Shown: piece after piece, positions 38,972-49,699 of the stretch
How the letters are laid out: each line of letters begins with the position of its first letter
Position numbering within the stretch: position 1 is the first letter of the stretch
Assembly: GCA_025094145.1 (NCBI GenBank)
Contig: JALLLS010000013.1
Coordinates: forward strand, 186,001-250,000
Direction of reading: 5' to 3'
Length of the DNA: 64,000 nucleotides
Source: Spinellus fusiger
Taxonomy: Eukaryota > Mucoromycota > Mucoromycetes > Mucorales > Phycomycetaceae
Notes under the pieces: model-generated
Told to the model about the DNA's origin: nothing
The model's input: the letters and a program-made list of their open reading frames with translations, nothing else
The model's database searches: none
Made by a program: the position numbers and the translations under genes

Positions 38972-41288
38972 AATATATAAATATATAAAAGAAACACATT
39001 CACCCCAGTTATTTTTACTATGAAAATTTGTTTCTGCCAAGGACACATTCTAGAGTGCCCTTGTGCCCTGAAAAGAACCAAAGGCATGTACCATTACCTT
39101 TACTAAGAATCTCCCACTTGCTTGTCTTTAGATTCTTTTCCACAGGAAGAGAGTCCCTTAATTCATCAAACAACTCTTTCATTTCCTTTCGCCTCTTTCG
39201 CTCTGCCAGCTTATGGCTCACTCTCAATTCAGGACTACGGGAATACGGTGTTTCTGATGATCTATTGTTTCCCTTGTCATCCTCTCCTGTTTCATTGTTC
39301 ATTTCTTCATGGTGTAGATACCCATTAGAGTTTTCTGGATGATATCCACGCATGGGTGATGGCTCTGAGGATTCCAATGGTTCGTTCTTCATTCTTTTAT
39401 GTTGGAGGTGCGATGGGATAATGGAGGAAGCAGAAGAAGTAGAGGAGGAAGAAGGAGGGATGGGTGCTGTTGGATGAGGAGTGTGTTGTAGTGGGGGTGA
39501 GGGAGGAGGAAGAATGGCCGAGGAAGAGGTGGAAGAAGAAGGAGGAGGAGGAGGAAGCAGTGGTGCCACAGAGGATGGGGCTGGGACTAACATTGGGTTG
39601 GGCAATGGCACTGATGATGGCACCGAGACAGGAGGGTAAGGGTAGGGTAGGTCGTGTGTACTCAAGTGACGGCGCATAGTAACAACAGGCATAGAGGCAC
39701 GTCGACTGAGAGAAGGACTTGATTCTAACCCTGCCTCATCTGTCATGATGGATTTACGACGGTGGTGGATCAGTGTATTTCCATTGACAGCATAAGGATG
39801 AGCGTGATGTCTCTGTTGTTGCTGTTGTTGTTGTTGCTGGTGCTGGTGCTGGTGCTGGTGGTAGGGCGAGTAGTGCTGCTGGTAAGGGAAATCACTGCCT
39901 GATATAGAGACATGCCGGGCACCATGACGAGGATATCGAGTAGTATTCGAGTGACTGTCTCTTATCTGTGTGGGTAAAAGCGGAGATGTATGATGAAGAT
40001 CGCTGAAACAGGACACCGAGGAAGAGGAGGAAAGGTGTGGGGGAGGTGGGCTTGAAGGAGCAGAGTAGGTTCCATGGGGTGATTCTTGGATGGTTGCAGG
40101 AAACCGGAGACCAGCTACAGATGACCGTTCATTGGATGAATAGATAAGCAAATAAGTAAATAAGCAGATAAATACATAGACATTTGTACATATAAATATG
40201 TACATACATAGAAGAAACAAAGAGAAAGAAGAGATGAGTTTGAAATATAGTGCATTGCCTATGCCTACCTCTGTATTTGGGATTCATGGCTGGACGTGCA
40301 TTGGCTGTACTATTTGAGTAAGCAGGCTCAGCCGTAGCAATGGAGTGCCGTCTTTGAAAAGGATCGTAGGCTTGAGCTTGTGTCACAGCAGGATGAGCTG
40401 TCAATGGAAGTGAGTCGCGTCTGTTACCATAGAGACTCGATTCAGACTCCTGCGCAAATCGCTTTCCAAAAAGGGAAGGAGAAGGAGAAGGAGACCGAGA
40501 GGGCCCATCGTAGTCTGTCAAGACAGTGGCTGTTGAGGCTCTTCTGCTCATAGAAGCAGGATTAACATGCGGTCTACTGTTGTTCTCTGAGAAGAAAGGC
40601 ATTCTGTAGTCCATAGAGGGCACTGTAGTGTCCAAGACAGAGCTCCTTTGTGTGTAGGCATCGTACTGTGAAGTGGGTTCGAGAGGTGATAGGCCTCTGA
40701 CAGTGGCTGCTTCGTGTGCGGGGGACACTCCTCGGGGAATACCAAGACCCACTGTGCGGTGGTGGTGGACATGTGAAGGAGCCGCAGAAACAGACATATC
40801 GGACATTCTGTGACGAAGGAATTCATCGGACGTATGGCTACCTAGGGTTGATATCAAGTAGGGTGGTGTATGGGAGGAGTGAGGTGGAAAAGGGTGTATA
40901 TTGGTGATGGACGGCAAGAAGGGCTTGGGTGCAGCTTCCATCACTGTAGAGAAAGGAAAGGAAATAAAAGAGAAGAGACTTGTTTAGCAGGAGATTCCAC
41001 TCGACAAAACAAAACAAAAGAGTCTGCTAGTGAACCCGGGGGTGCTTCTATAGCAGTGGGTGCTCCCTATAAAAGTCCTCTTTCTATTCTATTGAATTCG
41101 GGACTACCTTGAGAGAAGGATGCTGAGTGGGTGTCGGATGAGTCAAAAGGTTCATCGATGACCATCCTGTCTACTGAGTTTCCATCTTCTGTAGAAAGAG
41201 TTCTCTCTGGCTGATGAGTTGTAGAAAGGAACAACTCTCTAGCTGACGGTAACATACAATTACCGTTGTCTCCACGAGCAGTGTCCAT
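38780..41288 (-). CDS. bHLH transcription factor
   Basis: A nuclear sequence-specific regulator of about 658 residues. Exons: 41108-41288, 40269-40943, 39098-40114, 38780-38883. All introns are phase 1. The basic region [12 protein letters not shown] has the His-Glu-Arg spacing (H5/E9/R13) of E-box (CANNTG) binders. Helix 1 [11 protein letters not shown], loop VEKNLKTSK and helix 2 [16 protein letters not shown] follow, at about residues 585-645, with a short leucine-spaced extension to the end. The long N-terminus is Ser/Pro/His-rich, with a run of nine Gln after HQ repeats and several RRxS motifs that could be kinase sites. The last intron (38884-39097) carries AT and AC microsatellites. 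The TAA at 38780 overlaps a good donor (AG|GTAAGA), so a few different C-terminal residues are possible. I do not know the target genes. Confidence 0.85.
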
Positions 41289-41960
41289 AAAGAAGAGGTA
41301 GTTAATAATAATATTAAGGAGTTTATTTTCTTTATTTTTCTTTATTTTCTTTTTTTGGGCTACCGAGATTCCGAAAGCAAAAAATAAATATAGTCAACTC
41401 ATGGTCCTCCCAACAAGGCAGGATGTGTCAATGCATGTCCCACGATGAATAAAAAGGCGAGTGGGTTATTGGTTATTACAAGGCGTTATTACAAAGCGTG
41501 TTGAATACAGTGATTTGGTAGCACTCCATAACCTCCAACAACTTCCCATGCAGCCTCCCTTGCATTGGCCTGATACCATCCATTGCCATAGTGACAGGAC
41601 AGCATAGTAATGAATCAGATACCCTCTTTAATGTGCCACATGACCCACTGAGAAATAATTATCTCCAGCAGTTGCCATGGTAATAAAAGGTTGCACATTC
41701 TTGGCAGGTAAAAAAAAAAGGAAAAGCAGCCCCAGTCAGTTCCAGAGATCTGGACATGAGTGGTCTGTTCATTGGTCTGTTGGTGCCGTTTTTCTCACCA
41801 CACAGAGGAAAAGGTCGTTTTATTCAAACACCGACAATCCAGACACACCCACTGTCCTACGCGTGGAAAAGGTATTATTTCTTCCTATAGGCTCACTGAC
41901 TCTTATTGCATTGAAGCCCCTGTTTATTGGATCGAACGAAAAAAATATACTGAACATTCA
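41289..41960. other. Intergenic, probable promoter of the bHLH gene
   Basis: 672 bases between the bHLH start and the M13 peptidase stop, both on the minus strand. A T/C-rich tract lies at about 41320-41356. Plus-strand frames at 41677-42140 run into the antisense of the peptidase's last exons and are not supported. Confidence 0.55.
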
Positions 41961-44945
41961 TTACCAAATCTCACACTTCTTCACAGGATTCATTGGACTG
42001 CCCAGAGGACACTGGTAAGCATCTGTAAAATACTTGGAGTTCTGAACAGCACCATTCACACGCCAACGATCAATGGCATGTACATCCGTCAATATCTAAT
42101 GATTCCGCATCTTGTTAGTCTCTCTCTTTCTCTTTCCTAGTGTGGGGGTCCTGCAGGATGGGGCTTTTACCTTTTGGCGTATGGCTGCATTTGTGGATTT
42201 ACCACACCACACTCTACCATAATTCACAAAGAACAACTGGTCTCTGGACAGCCCATCCAAACCAGGCAAAAGGACATTGTTATAGACCTTGCTCTTGGGA
42301 TCCTTCTCAAAGCGATCTCTCCATGCAAGATAGGACTCTCTCAAACCACCATTGTCTGCCAGATTCTCACCCAATGTCATCTTTCCGTTGTTATTGAGAA
42401 CAGTGCCGTCTGTATCCTTGAATGTGAAGTTGGAGTACTGATCAATAAAGCATTGTGCCTTTTCATCAAAGGCATCTGATGTTTGGTTGGTCCACCACTT
42501 TTCCAAATGACCCCTGGCATCAAATTGACGACCACTGTTATCGAATCCATGCTATAAGATCAGATCCATGGGTCAGTCATAAGAGACAACCAATGGAGCG
42601 TGGACTACTTACAGTCAGTTCATGGCCCACCACCATGCCAATGCCACCGTAGTTTAGGTATTCTGGGTAGTTTGTATCAAAGAAAGGAGCCTGTAAAATA
42701 CCAGCAGGGAAAACAATCTATAGCACAGACATTTGATAAGTAGCAGACCAACCCCCTTTCTTCTCCACTGTAGATGCGGTATATTATAGTATACTCTACC
42801 TCATTGAAAGAGGGACTGTAGTAGGCATTCACTTCCTGGGGATTCATGAACCATTTGGCTCTTTCGGTTGGCTTGCCTACATTCTCCCACATCTTCTTGA
42901 CATACCACTGATTACTGTTGAGGTAGTTCTCAAAGTAATCATCAGAGCCTACTTGCAATCCAGAGTAATAATCAGACAGAGACACAGGTGCATTGGTATC
43001 AGGGAACTGTGCAGGATACCCAATCTTGAGACTCAAAGTGCCCACCTACACGTATGTAGTTGCATGAGTACCGTGTTCTGGACTCTTTTGCTGCCATTAC
43101 CTTTTCAACGGCCTTTTCACGTGTATCAGCATCAAGCCATGTCAGTAGTGGCAGTCGATCCAAGAATACCCTTGTAATAGACTCCACAAATCCTGTTGCC
43201 TTTTCCTTGGCATCTCCATTGAACTTATCCAGTACAAAATACCGACCTGCTAGGAATCCAAGAGAATCACTGACTTTATCCAAACAAGTGTCCCAGCGTG
43301 GTTTTGTCACCTTGGCATTGGTACCACTCAGTTTAGCATACAGTTTCTGCAGAGGCAGACGCATGTCCTCTCCCAAGGCAGGAGTATAGCTTCTAATCAC
43401 ATGCCACATCACATAGGCTTCGAATTCACGGTCGGTGGTCTTCTTGAGTTGGTCGGATAGTTTGGCAAGGTAGTCAAGGGAAGTCACAACAAGGGTATCT
43501 GGGTGAGGAGCCGTACTTGGCAGCATATTGGAGACATAAAGACCCCAGTCAAAGCTAGGCGACAGTTGGGCCAGTTGAGAAAGGGTCTGGGGGTTGTAGG
43601 TAAGCAAAGGATCACCAAAGATCTCGTTGTAGTCGCTAATGTTGGCCAATCGCTTCTCAAAGTCAACAACAAGACGTGCTGTTATATTGGCACTCCGTTG
43701 GGCCCAGCCAAACTCAATACCACTGGGTTTAAGCACAGCCTCCATGGTATCAGCTACACTCTCAAACAGTGCCTGGGTCATATCAGGGCTTTCGTAGTAT
43801 TCCTTGGAGGGCAATGTCAATCCTGATTGTATGACGCTGATGGTATTGCGATCGGGGTCTTTGGGATCCTAGTCATCCACAAGTGATAAGTGATAAGTGA
43901 TAAGTGATAAGTGATAAGTGATCCCATCGATCTATCTACTTACAGCATCCACAGACAGCTCAAATAGAGCACCCACACTGTTCTTGGCCATCAGAGCCAA
44001 GGTACGAGTAAGATCCTTTACATTGGAAGCAGAGGCCATACTCTTTACTTGCCGGAGCAGTGGATACAGGGGAGAGGGACCACGACGATCAATGGACGCT
44101 TCATTCATACATGATCCATACAGTTTCTTCACCACCTCAAAGTTTTGTTTATCTAGAAGAGTATCTGGATCAGGCAATTGGCTTTCACTGCCATGGGTTC
44201 TCTTGTAAAAGTCCTCAAATTCCTCTGATATAATAGAGCGCAGAGCTATTTTGTTGCTAATGTCCAAGTTACGGAAGTTACCAGCAGAGGAGCGTCCTTC
44301 TTCAATCTCATTATGACTCATCCAACCACCACCTAAGCAAAACAGAATAAGGACCTTTTCTTTCTTTCTTTCTCATAGAGCAGACGAGAACAAACTCACA
44401 TGTATAAGCAAAGAAATCCTGGCATGGATCGGCTGTTCTGTCCATGTCCTACCAACGTGTGAGATCACATGATTCGTCTATCTTTTTTATATTTTTATTT
44501 ATATTTAATTATACCTTAATAACATCTGAGGCAGCAAGAACACATTCAGGAGTAGAGCACACAGGCTGATCAATAGAATAAGAAAAATAGCAGTATTAGT
44601 CATCTTCCCTTTATTCCTCATAGATATAGAGTCCAATAGATATAGAGTCCAATAGATATAGAGTCCAATGGGACTTGCCTCTGATCCATTGTCATAACGA
44701 GGCGCCTTGGGTCTGTCTATGGGCAGTCGATGGATTTCATTGTACACTCTGCGTGAATACAGACCAACAAACACACACAGAAGAACAAACATGGTAACAC
44801 TCATCACAGAGAGTATCTTTTCTAAATAGGTGAATTTCCCCTTGTCATGGCGGTCATGATGAGAGAGAGTCGCCTGTGGAGACGTCACTGCAGACTCTTC
44901 TTCATTCCTTTCGGGTGTGAGAAGAGGCTCTCTTTCGTGACTCAT
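41961..44945 (-). CDS. M13 family zinc metallopeptidase (neprilysin-like), membrane-anchored
   Basis: A 796-residue endopeptidase expected to cut short peptides outside the cell or in the secretory lumen. Nine exons: 44679-44945, 44515-44565, 44400-44448, 43944-44332, 43101-43868, 42800-43045, 42613-42717, 42171-42551, 41961-42095. A cytosolic N-terminus is followed by one membrane segment ([20 protein letters not shown], about residues 44-63), so it is a type II protein. [13 protein letters not shown] begins the lumenal domain. NAYYSP (substrate binding), HELTH at about 622-626 (zinc ligands and catalytic Glu), ENLADNGG at about 687-694 (third zinc ligand Glu), NGAVQN, and C-terminal CEIW are all present, so it should be active. 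Intron 1 starts with GC (GAG|GCAAGT), the only choice I found that keeps frame. Two introns carry small tandem repeats. Confidence 0.92.
43881..43922. repeat. 7-bp tandem repeat in M13 intron 4
   Basis: Six perfect units of AAGTGAT within the 75-bp intron between exons 4 and 5 (43869-43943). They make up more than half of the intron. Confidence 0.9.
44621..44668. repeat. 16-bp tandem repeat in M13 intron 1
   Basis: Three perfect units of TAGATATAGAGTCCAA inside the GC-AG intron (44566-44678). Confidence 0.9.
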
Positions 44946-45112
44946 GACAGAAAGAAAGAAGAGGATAAAGAGAACAAAAAGGGGGCAGACGTTGACTGTC
45001 TTTTATTCATCCTTCCTGTTTTGGTTGTGATTCATTTTTAATTCATTTTGATTCTGTCGTGAGTATTTTAACCGCCGACAACAAGGAGAGGAGGCACACA
45101 CAGTAAGGCATT

Positions 45113-46500
45113 TTATGCAGTCTCCTCCCATTCTTCAAGGAAGCTCTCCAATGCTTCCGGCAATTCATAGCCACAGTCTGTGGTCTCTGCTAAGGTTTTA
45201 GTCTCCTGAGTTAGTGTGACTACTTTTAGATAAAGGGCATCTCTTTCTTCTTCTGTGTCTACCAGAGTTGCTTGATGAAGATAGGCCTCTGCTAAATCAG
45301 CACAGTGGTGGGGCTGTAGTTGGCCTGTGCTATGAAGGAGAGTGTGGGCCTGTTCAAAGTATGTTTTTGCTATTCGTTGTATGAGTTTCATTGCAGGCGC
45401 ACACAGTTCTGTCTAGAGAATAAAGTACCTTGGACAATGGCTGTGTAGGCGTTTTTCTCTTCTTCTGCTGCTGCTGGAGTCTCCTCACTTGAGTTCTCAT
45501 CTGCCTGGTCCAACCAGTAGTGGGCAGTAGAAAGATAACAAAGACCCAGTTGAGACAGAGCTGATGTGTCTTCTGGTGTCTCTGTTCTTATTGCATAAAT
45601 AACTGCATGCTCTTATTCTAATTTATATCCAAATCACCTTTAACGATACTGCTCAACAGGGTCTCTGCCCACACTGTGAATGGACTGCGGAGTGTCCATG
45701 CAGAGTAAAGATCACCATGGTGATAAACACTGCCTGCCAATTCCACTTTAGCTTTGGTAGTCATTTCAGCCGCCCCACTGCATTCTTCAAACATAGCCAA
45801 CGCATGACGGGCAAATGCAGGGATCTCCTGTGCAGACGCCTCCACATCACTGGCCGCCTTTCATTGTGAGCCAACACAGCTGACAGAGACACACCCACTC
45901 ACCTTTGCTAACCACACTCTACCAAGGGCTATTTTCACACGAGAGAGAGTTACTGTGTTCTCAGCAGATGTGTCTTTGTAATGATCCAATCCATCCTGCA
46001 GTCTTTCTTCTGCTGCCTCCAAATAGGACTCAAATCCCTCTTCCTCCTCTGATTCTGTCATACGGCCCAGTTCAAACAGAGCAGATCCATAAGTCAAGTA
46101 GAACAACAAGGGCAGAGGGGTCTCTGCTTCCCAATTACGTAGTATACGATCCGATTCATGCACAGTCCCACACAACAAGGCCCGTGCTTCTGAGGGAGAA
46201 GTGTCTAATCTGGTGTCAGTCACAGATCAAACATGTAAAAAGAAGAGAAGACAGAGAAAAAAGAAAAAAGAAAAAAAGAACCCTCTTCTCACCTAATTTC
46301 TCCATAGCACTTTCATACAAGGCAGCAGCTTCTCCCACTTCATCGCCTTCTTCGACGTCTTTGCCCAGTACGACAGTAGGTGCATTTTCATTAGGAACTG
46401 CACTGGTGGACTCGGTGGGGTCTTCTACTTTAGACTTTTTAGCTGCCTTTTCAGCTGCACTCTGTTTGAGTCCACGAGGGCGTTTCTTATCCAAGACCAT
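45113..46500 (-). CDS. ETT1: Ett1/Nro1-like protein
   Basis: A 392-residue protein resembling Ett1 (translation termination, budding yeast) and Nro1 (regulator of the Ofd1 prolyl hydroxylase, fission yeast). Exons: 46293-46500, 45903-46204, 45638-45857, 45429-45581, 45113-45408. The N-terminus is a basic nuclear-signal-like stretch (KKRPRGLKQSAAEKAAKKSK). LLCGTVHESDRILRN matches the family's conserved start of the helical domain. TPR-like helices follow: YGSALFELGRM and YLEAAEERLQDGLDHY. Acidic stretches lie in the middle. The C-terminus LPEALESFLEEW fits the family's end. Length is close to yeast Ett1. The call is from sequence pattern alone. The function (stop-codon fidelity or oxygen response) is family knowledge and may differ here. 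Confidence 0.75.
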
Positions 46501-46997
46501 AGTGTAAGAAGAAGAAAAGAGAGAAGAGAGAAGAGTAGACGAGGATTCTTTTTTTTTTCAGACAGTACTTTCGCTGTCACTGGGACTTGCTTTTATGGAG
46601 GGACAGTCCATGGAAGAAAAGGGTGGTAAGTTAAGAGTAGGTTTAAGCATAATGGGACTATTTCTATTTCTATAGTTGCAATAAGAAACCATGAAAATAA
46701 TAGCATTGAAAACTGGTTTTATTCTCTTACTTCTCTTCTATTCTCTACTACTTACTATGTTTTTTTTTCCCCAAATAAATAAGAAACCCCCACTGATAAA
46801 ATTGAGAATAATCATGCGAGTGAATCTATAAGTGTAAGATGAAACAGTATGCCGTCCCTATCTGTATGGATGTCTATAGAAGACTTGGAATAGAAAGAAA
46901 ACCAATCAACAATAGCTTATATAATTATGTGGCTCATAACTATATAAATCCATTTATTCTAATGTTCAAAAACCAGAAACAAAAGATGTGTTTGTAA
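46501..46997. other. Intergenic upstream of the Ett1-like gene
   Basis: AT-rich, with a T run at about 46551-46558. Presumably holds the promoter. No gene is seen. Confidence 0.5.
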
Positions 46998-46999
46998 TA

Positions 47000-48342
47000 C
47001 AGTCACACCCAGTTGAATTGAATACTTTTGAAAATAAATTTCAGGACGAAATATTTAGGATATGTTCAACATTAGATAAAACACTTTACACTTGATATAG
47101 AAGCTTCAAACTTTCACACAACAAAGCTTAATATCTTTAATTATAGAAAATAAAATAATAATAATATAATTAATATTTTGTATGGCCTTCTTTGGCATCA
47201 ATTACAGCCTAGCATCTATCTGTCATACTCAGAACTCATCGTTGTGCAAGTTCAACACCAACCCTCTCCCACTCCTCTGCAAGTAGAGCCTTCAAAATTT
47301 CAATATTGGTAATAGATACCCTTCTTTCTTTATTTCGTCTTTCCAAGGCCCACTAGATGTGTTCAATTGGGTTCAAGTCAGGACATTGTGCAAGCCAGTA
47401 CTCAAAGCCCCTAATTTGATGCGTCTCTTTCCACCATCTGGCATAGGCCCCAGTATGACAACTAGCACCCTCTTCTTGTAACAGAAACTCCCTATCCTAT
47501 TTCTGATGCAATTCCATTAACCAAGGATGGAACTCACCAGCCAAAATCTTGATATATTCGTCTTAGTTTACAGTGCTATCAACAAAGACTCATGGGCCAA
47601 ATCCGCCCGCCCAAAAACAGCTCCAAAGCATGACCCTTCCGCCACCAAACTTTGTTGTTGGAACACTATGATTAGGATCATACCTTTCTCCAACTTTTAT
47701 GATGACAAACGCACCTCTATCATTCCCTTTCACGGTGTACCTGGACTCATCAGACCAGACGACGCCTTTCCACTGGTCGTTCATCCAATTGACATGTTCC
47801 TTAGCCCAACAAAGCCGTTTTTCTTTGTGTTTTTTAGTTAAGGCTGGCTTGTGAGCTGGAGAAAAAGATCCGAGCCCTATCTGATTGCAGTAACTGATAA
47901 TGGTGTTTCTACATACATCCAACTGAATCCTCAACATTTCCAATTTCAACTGATTCTATGAGGCAAATGGGTCCTCTCTAATGACCTTTTCCAAGTGTCT
48001 GAGGTCCCTCTCACTGACTTTCTTAGGTTTTCCATGACTCTTTAAACGCAATGGTGACCCACGTTCTTTGATGTTTCTGATACTATTTTGAACTGTGGGA
48101 TTTTTCATCTCAACTACGTTTGCGATGACAGTCAATTTTAATCCAGCCTTCAACATGTAATAAATGCTCCACAATCTTCTATCTTTTGCCCTATCCTATT
48201 TTCCACAAGTGTGAGTTTCTGAATATCTATCTTACATAGTGTGTAGGTTTAACACTATTTGGAAAGAATAAGAGTTTTATGCAAAGATAAAGGTATTATT
48301 TTATTAAAATTTAGGCAAGTATTAAATTCAATTGTGTGACTG
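47000..48342 (-). mobile_element. Tc1-family transposon, copy 2
   Basis: A 1,343-bp element with ends CAGTCACACCC and, inverted, CAGTCACACAATTG, flanked by TA (46998-46999 and 48343-48344). On the minus strand, 47956-48174 encodes a helix-turn-helix N-terminus (KPKKVSERDLRHLEKVIRED). 47590-47949 encodes the first half of the catalytic domain: WAKEHVNWMNDQWKGVVWSD (second catalytic Asp) and KFGGGRVMLWSCFWAGGFGP. The remaining C-terminal part (47200-47590) has stops, and near 47370 the PIEH...W region is recognisable antisense. It is better preserved than copy 1 (13988-15316) but still broken, so it is not autonomous. Confidence 0.88.
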
Positions 48343-48394
48343 TATTAACTGGGATGATCGATGACTATTTATGAAAGTGATTATCTGACATTCT

Positions 48395-48462
48395 ACAAAA
48401 AGAAATAAATATTTGGATACCCATAAACCTTTTGATCTTAAACATCTTTCCATAAAAGGTGA
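48395..48462 (+). repeat. Family A transposon, 5' flank fragment (copy 3)
   Basis: This 65-70 bp stretch matches 16340-16405 (AGAAATAA...TTTGGATAC..., CATAAAAGG) in the same orientation. Similarity stops at the MITE that follows. A CTTCGGGTGTGTA string at 48618-48630 may continue it after the MITE. Confidence 0.55.
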
Positions 48463-48468
48463 TTATTA

Positions 48469-48568
48469 CACTACTTCCAAAAATTAATGTCGCGTTTTAT
48501 AAATATTTATAATACAATATATACGCAGATGTGACAAGTGAATGCGACATTACTTTTCGGAAATGGTA
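48469..48568. mobile_element. MITE-like TIR element, copy 2
   Basis: The left end CACTACTTCCAAAAATTAAT and the reverse complement of the right end, TACCATTTCCGAAAAGTAAT, form TIRs that continue through TGTCGC. TA lies outside each end (exact ends uncertain by two bases). The family is shared with 4861-4946. The core is AT-only and non-coding. It appears inserted in the family A fragment. Confidence 0.7.
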
Positions 48569-48609
48569 TACGTTTTGACGTAAAGGGAAAGTGTATTACT
48601 AATTAAAAC

Positions 48610-49650
48610 TTAGATGAATCTTCGGGTGTGTAGACACTTTACCACTGGTGGCGCCGACAGTATTACTGTTAGTTTTGGGATTTGTGGTTGGATGATTGGG
48701 AGAATTGTGGCTGTGGGTATGACTGACCCCTGTTTTAGGAAGGGAATTCTCGGCCTCTCCCTCTTTGGGATAAAAAAGGTCGTTCTCTGTTGAAAGACAT
48801 TACCTCTTCCTTGATTTCCATTAGCATGAAATTTGTATCTAGTAGAGTTGAGGTGGCTAGAATCACTGGTGACCCGTTGTTTGAATTTCTCATCGTAGAA
48901 TTGCTCCACAAAGTCTTGGTCAAAGGCATACTTTTTTCCTTCTTTAGTTGAGGTCTCCATGTGTTTGAGACTGTTAGGAAGCCTGAGAGCCCTGGTGGTG
49001 AGTTGTTTGGCAGAACCCAGTCCATAGACTGCAAGACACCTAGTCCTTTCCATGGCCCAGGCCAGTAACTCTGCATATTCTTGGGAATTGTCTCCCTTGG
49101 ATGAACTTGAGCTGTTCATAGACTTCTGCAGTTCTTGATTGTGTTCTTGTGGTTTCGGTAGCCTTGTAAATGGAGTTGACTATTTGCAGGGCGTCCACTT
49201 TCTCCTGCTTGAGGTTGTGGATGAAGTTTGGATTGGTGGTTTCTGGAGTGAGCCACTCTTCACTGTGGTACTTGTGTAATGTACGCTTGTATTTCTGGAA
49301 AAGTCTTTGCAGGTTGTACTGGATGTGCATATCCAGTTCGGTGCAGATCTCTTTGGGTAACTCTGACCCTTGTACTTTTTGTTCTTGTTCGTGGATTTGA
49401 GTTGCTCTAACCCTCTGTGGGACCTCTTCCACGATGGCGTTGATTCTCTCCTGGGCGAATGTGGGTCCACTTGCATTGTTATTTTCTGTTAATTGCTCAT
49501 TAGTTTGATCAACAATATAGTTACTCCAAGATGTGCGACTTGGAAAGATCTAGAGAAGAAAAGAGAAAAATTGATTTTATATATGTGAGAGTAAAGTGCG
49601 GCTGAGAGGGCTTATACCACTCTGGATTCCTTCGCTTCGGCAACTTGATT
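48610..49650 (-). pseudogene. Gag-like retroelement relic with a spliceosomal intron
   Basis: Not firmly recognised. On the minus strand a first exon (49618 to about 49650, ...SNQVAEAKESRV) joins through a 68-bp GT-AG intron (49550-49617) to a long frame (49549 down to about 49040: SNYIVDQTNEQLTENN..., LHKYHSEEWLTPETTN). A frame change near 49110 leads to 49119-48610 (YAELLAWAMERTRCLAVYGL...FVEQFYDEKFKQR, then RERPRIPF). The C-terminal region is basic and rich in Gln, Arg and Pro. Architecture and composition fit a retroelement Gag, possibly DIRS-type, but no zinc knuckle or polymerase lies alongside. It is truncated upstream near 49650, where another repeat begins. Confidence 0.45.
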
Positions 49651-49699
49651 ACTGACAAAAATACATAATATTTTTATTACTATTTTTATTACTATTACT

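Noticed and set aside
41677..42140. Plus-strand frames next to the M13 gene
   Set aside because: They overlap the antisense of the last peptidase exons and have no recognisable product.
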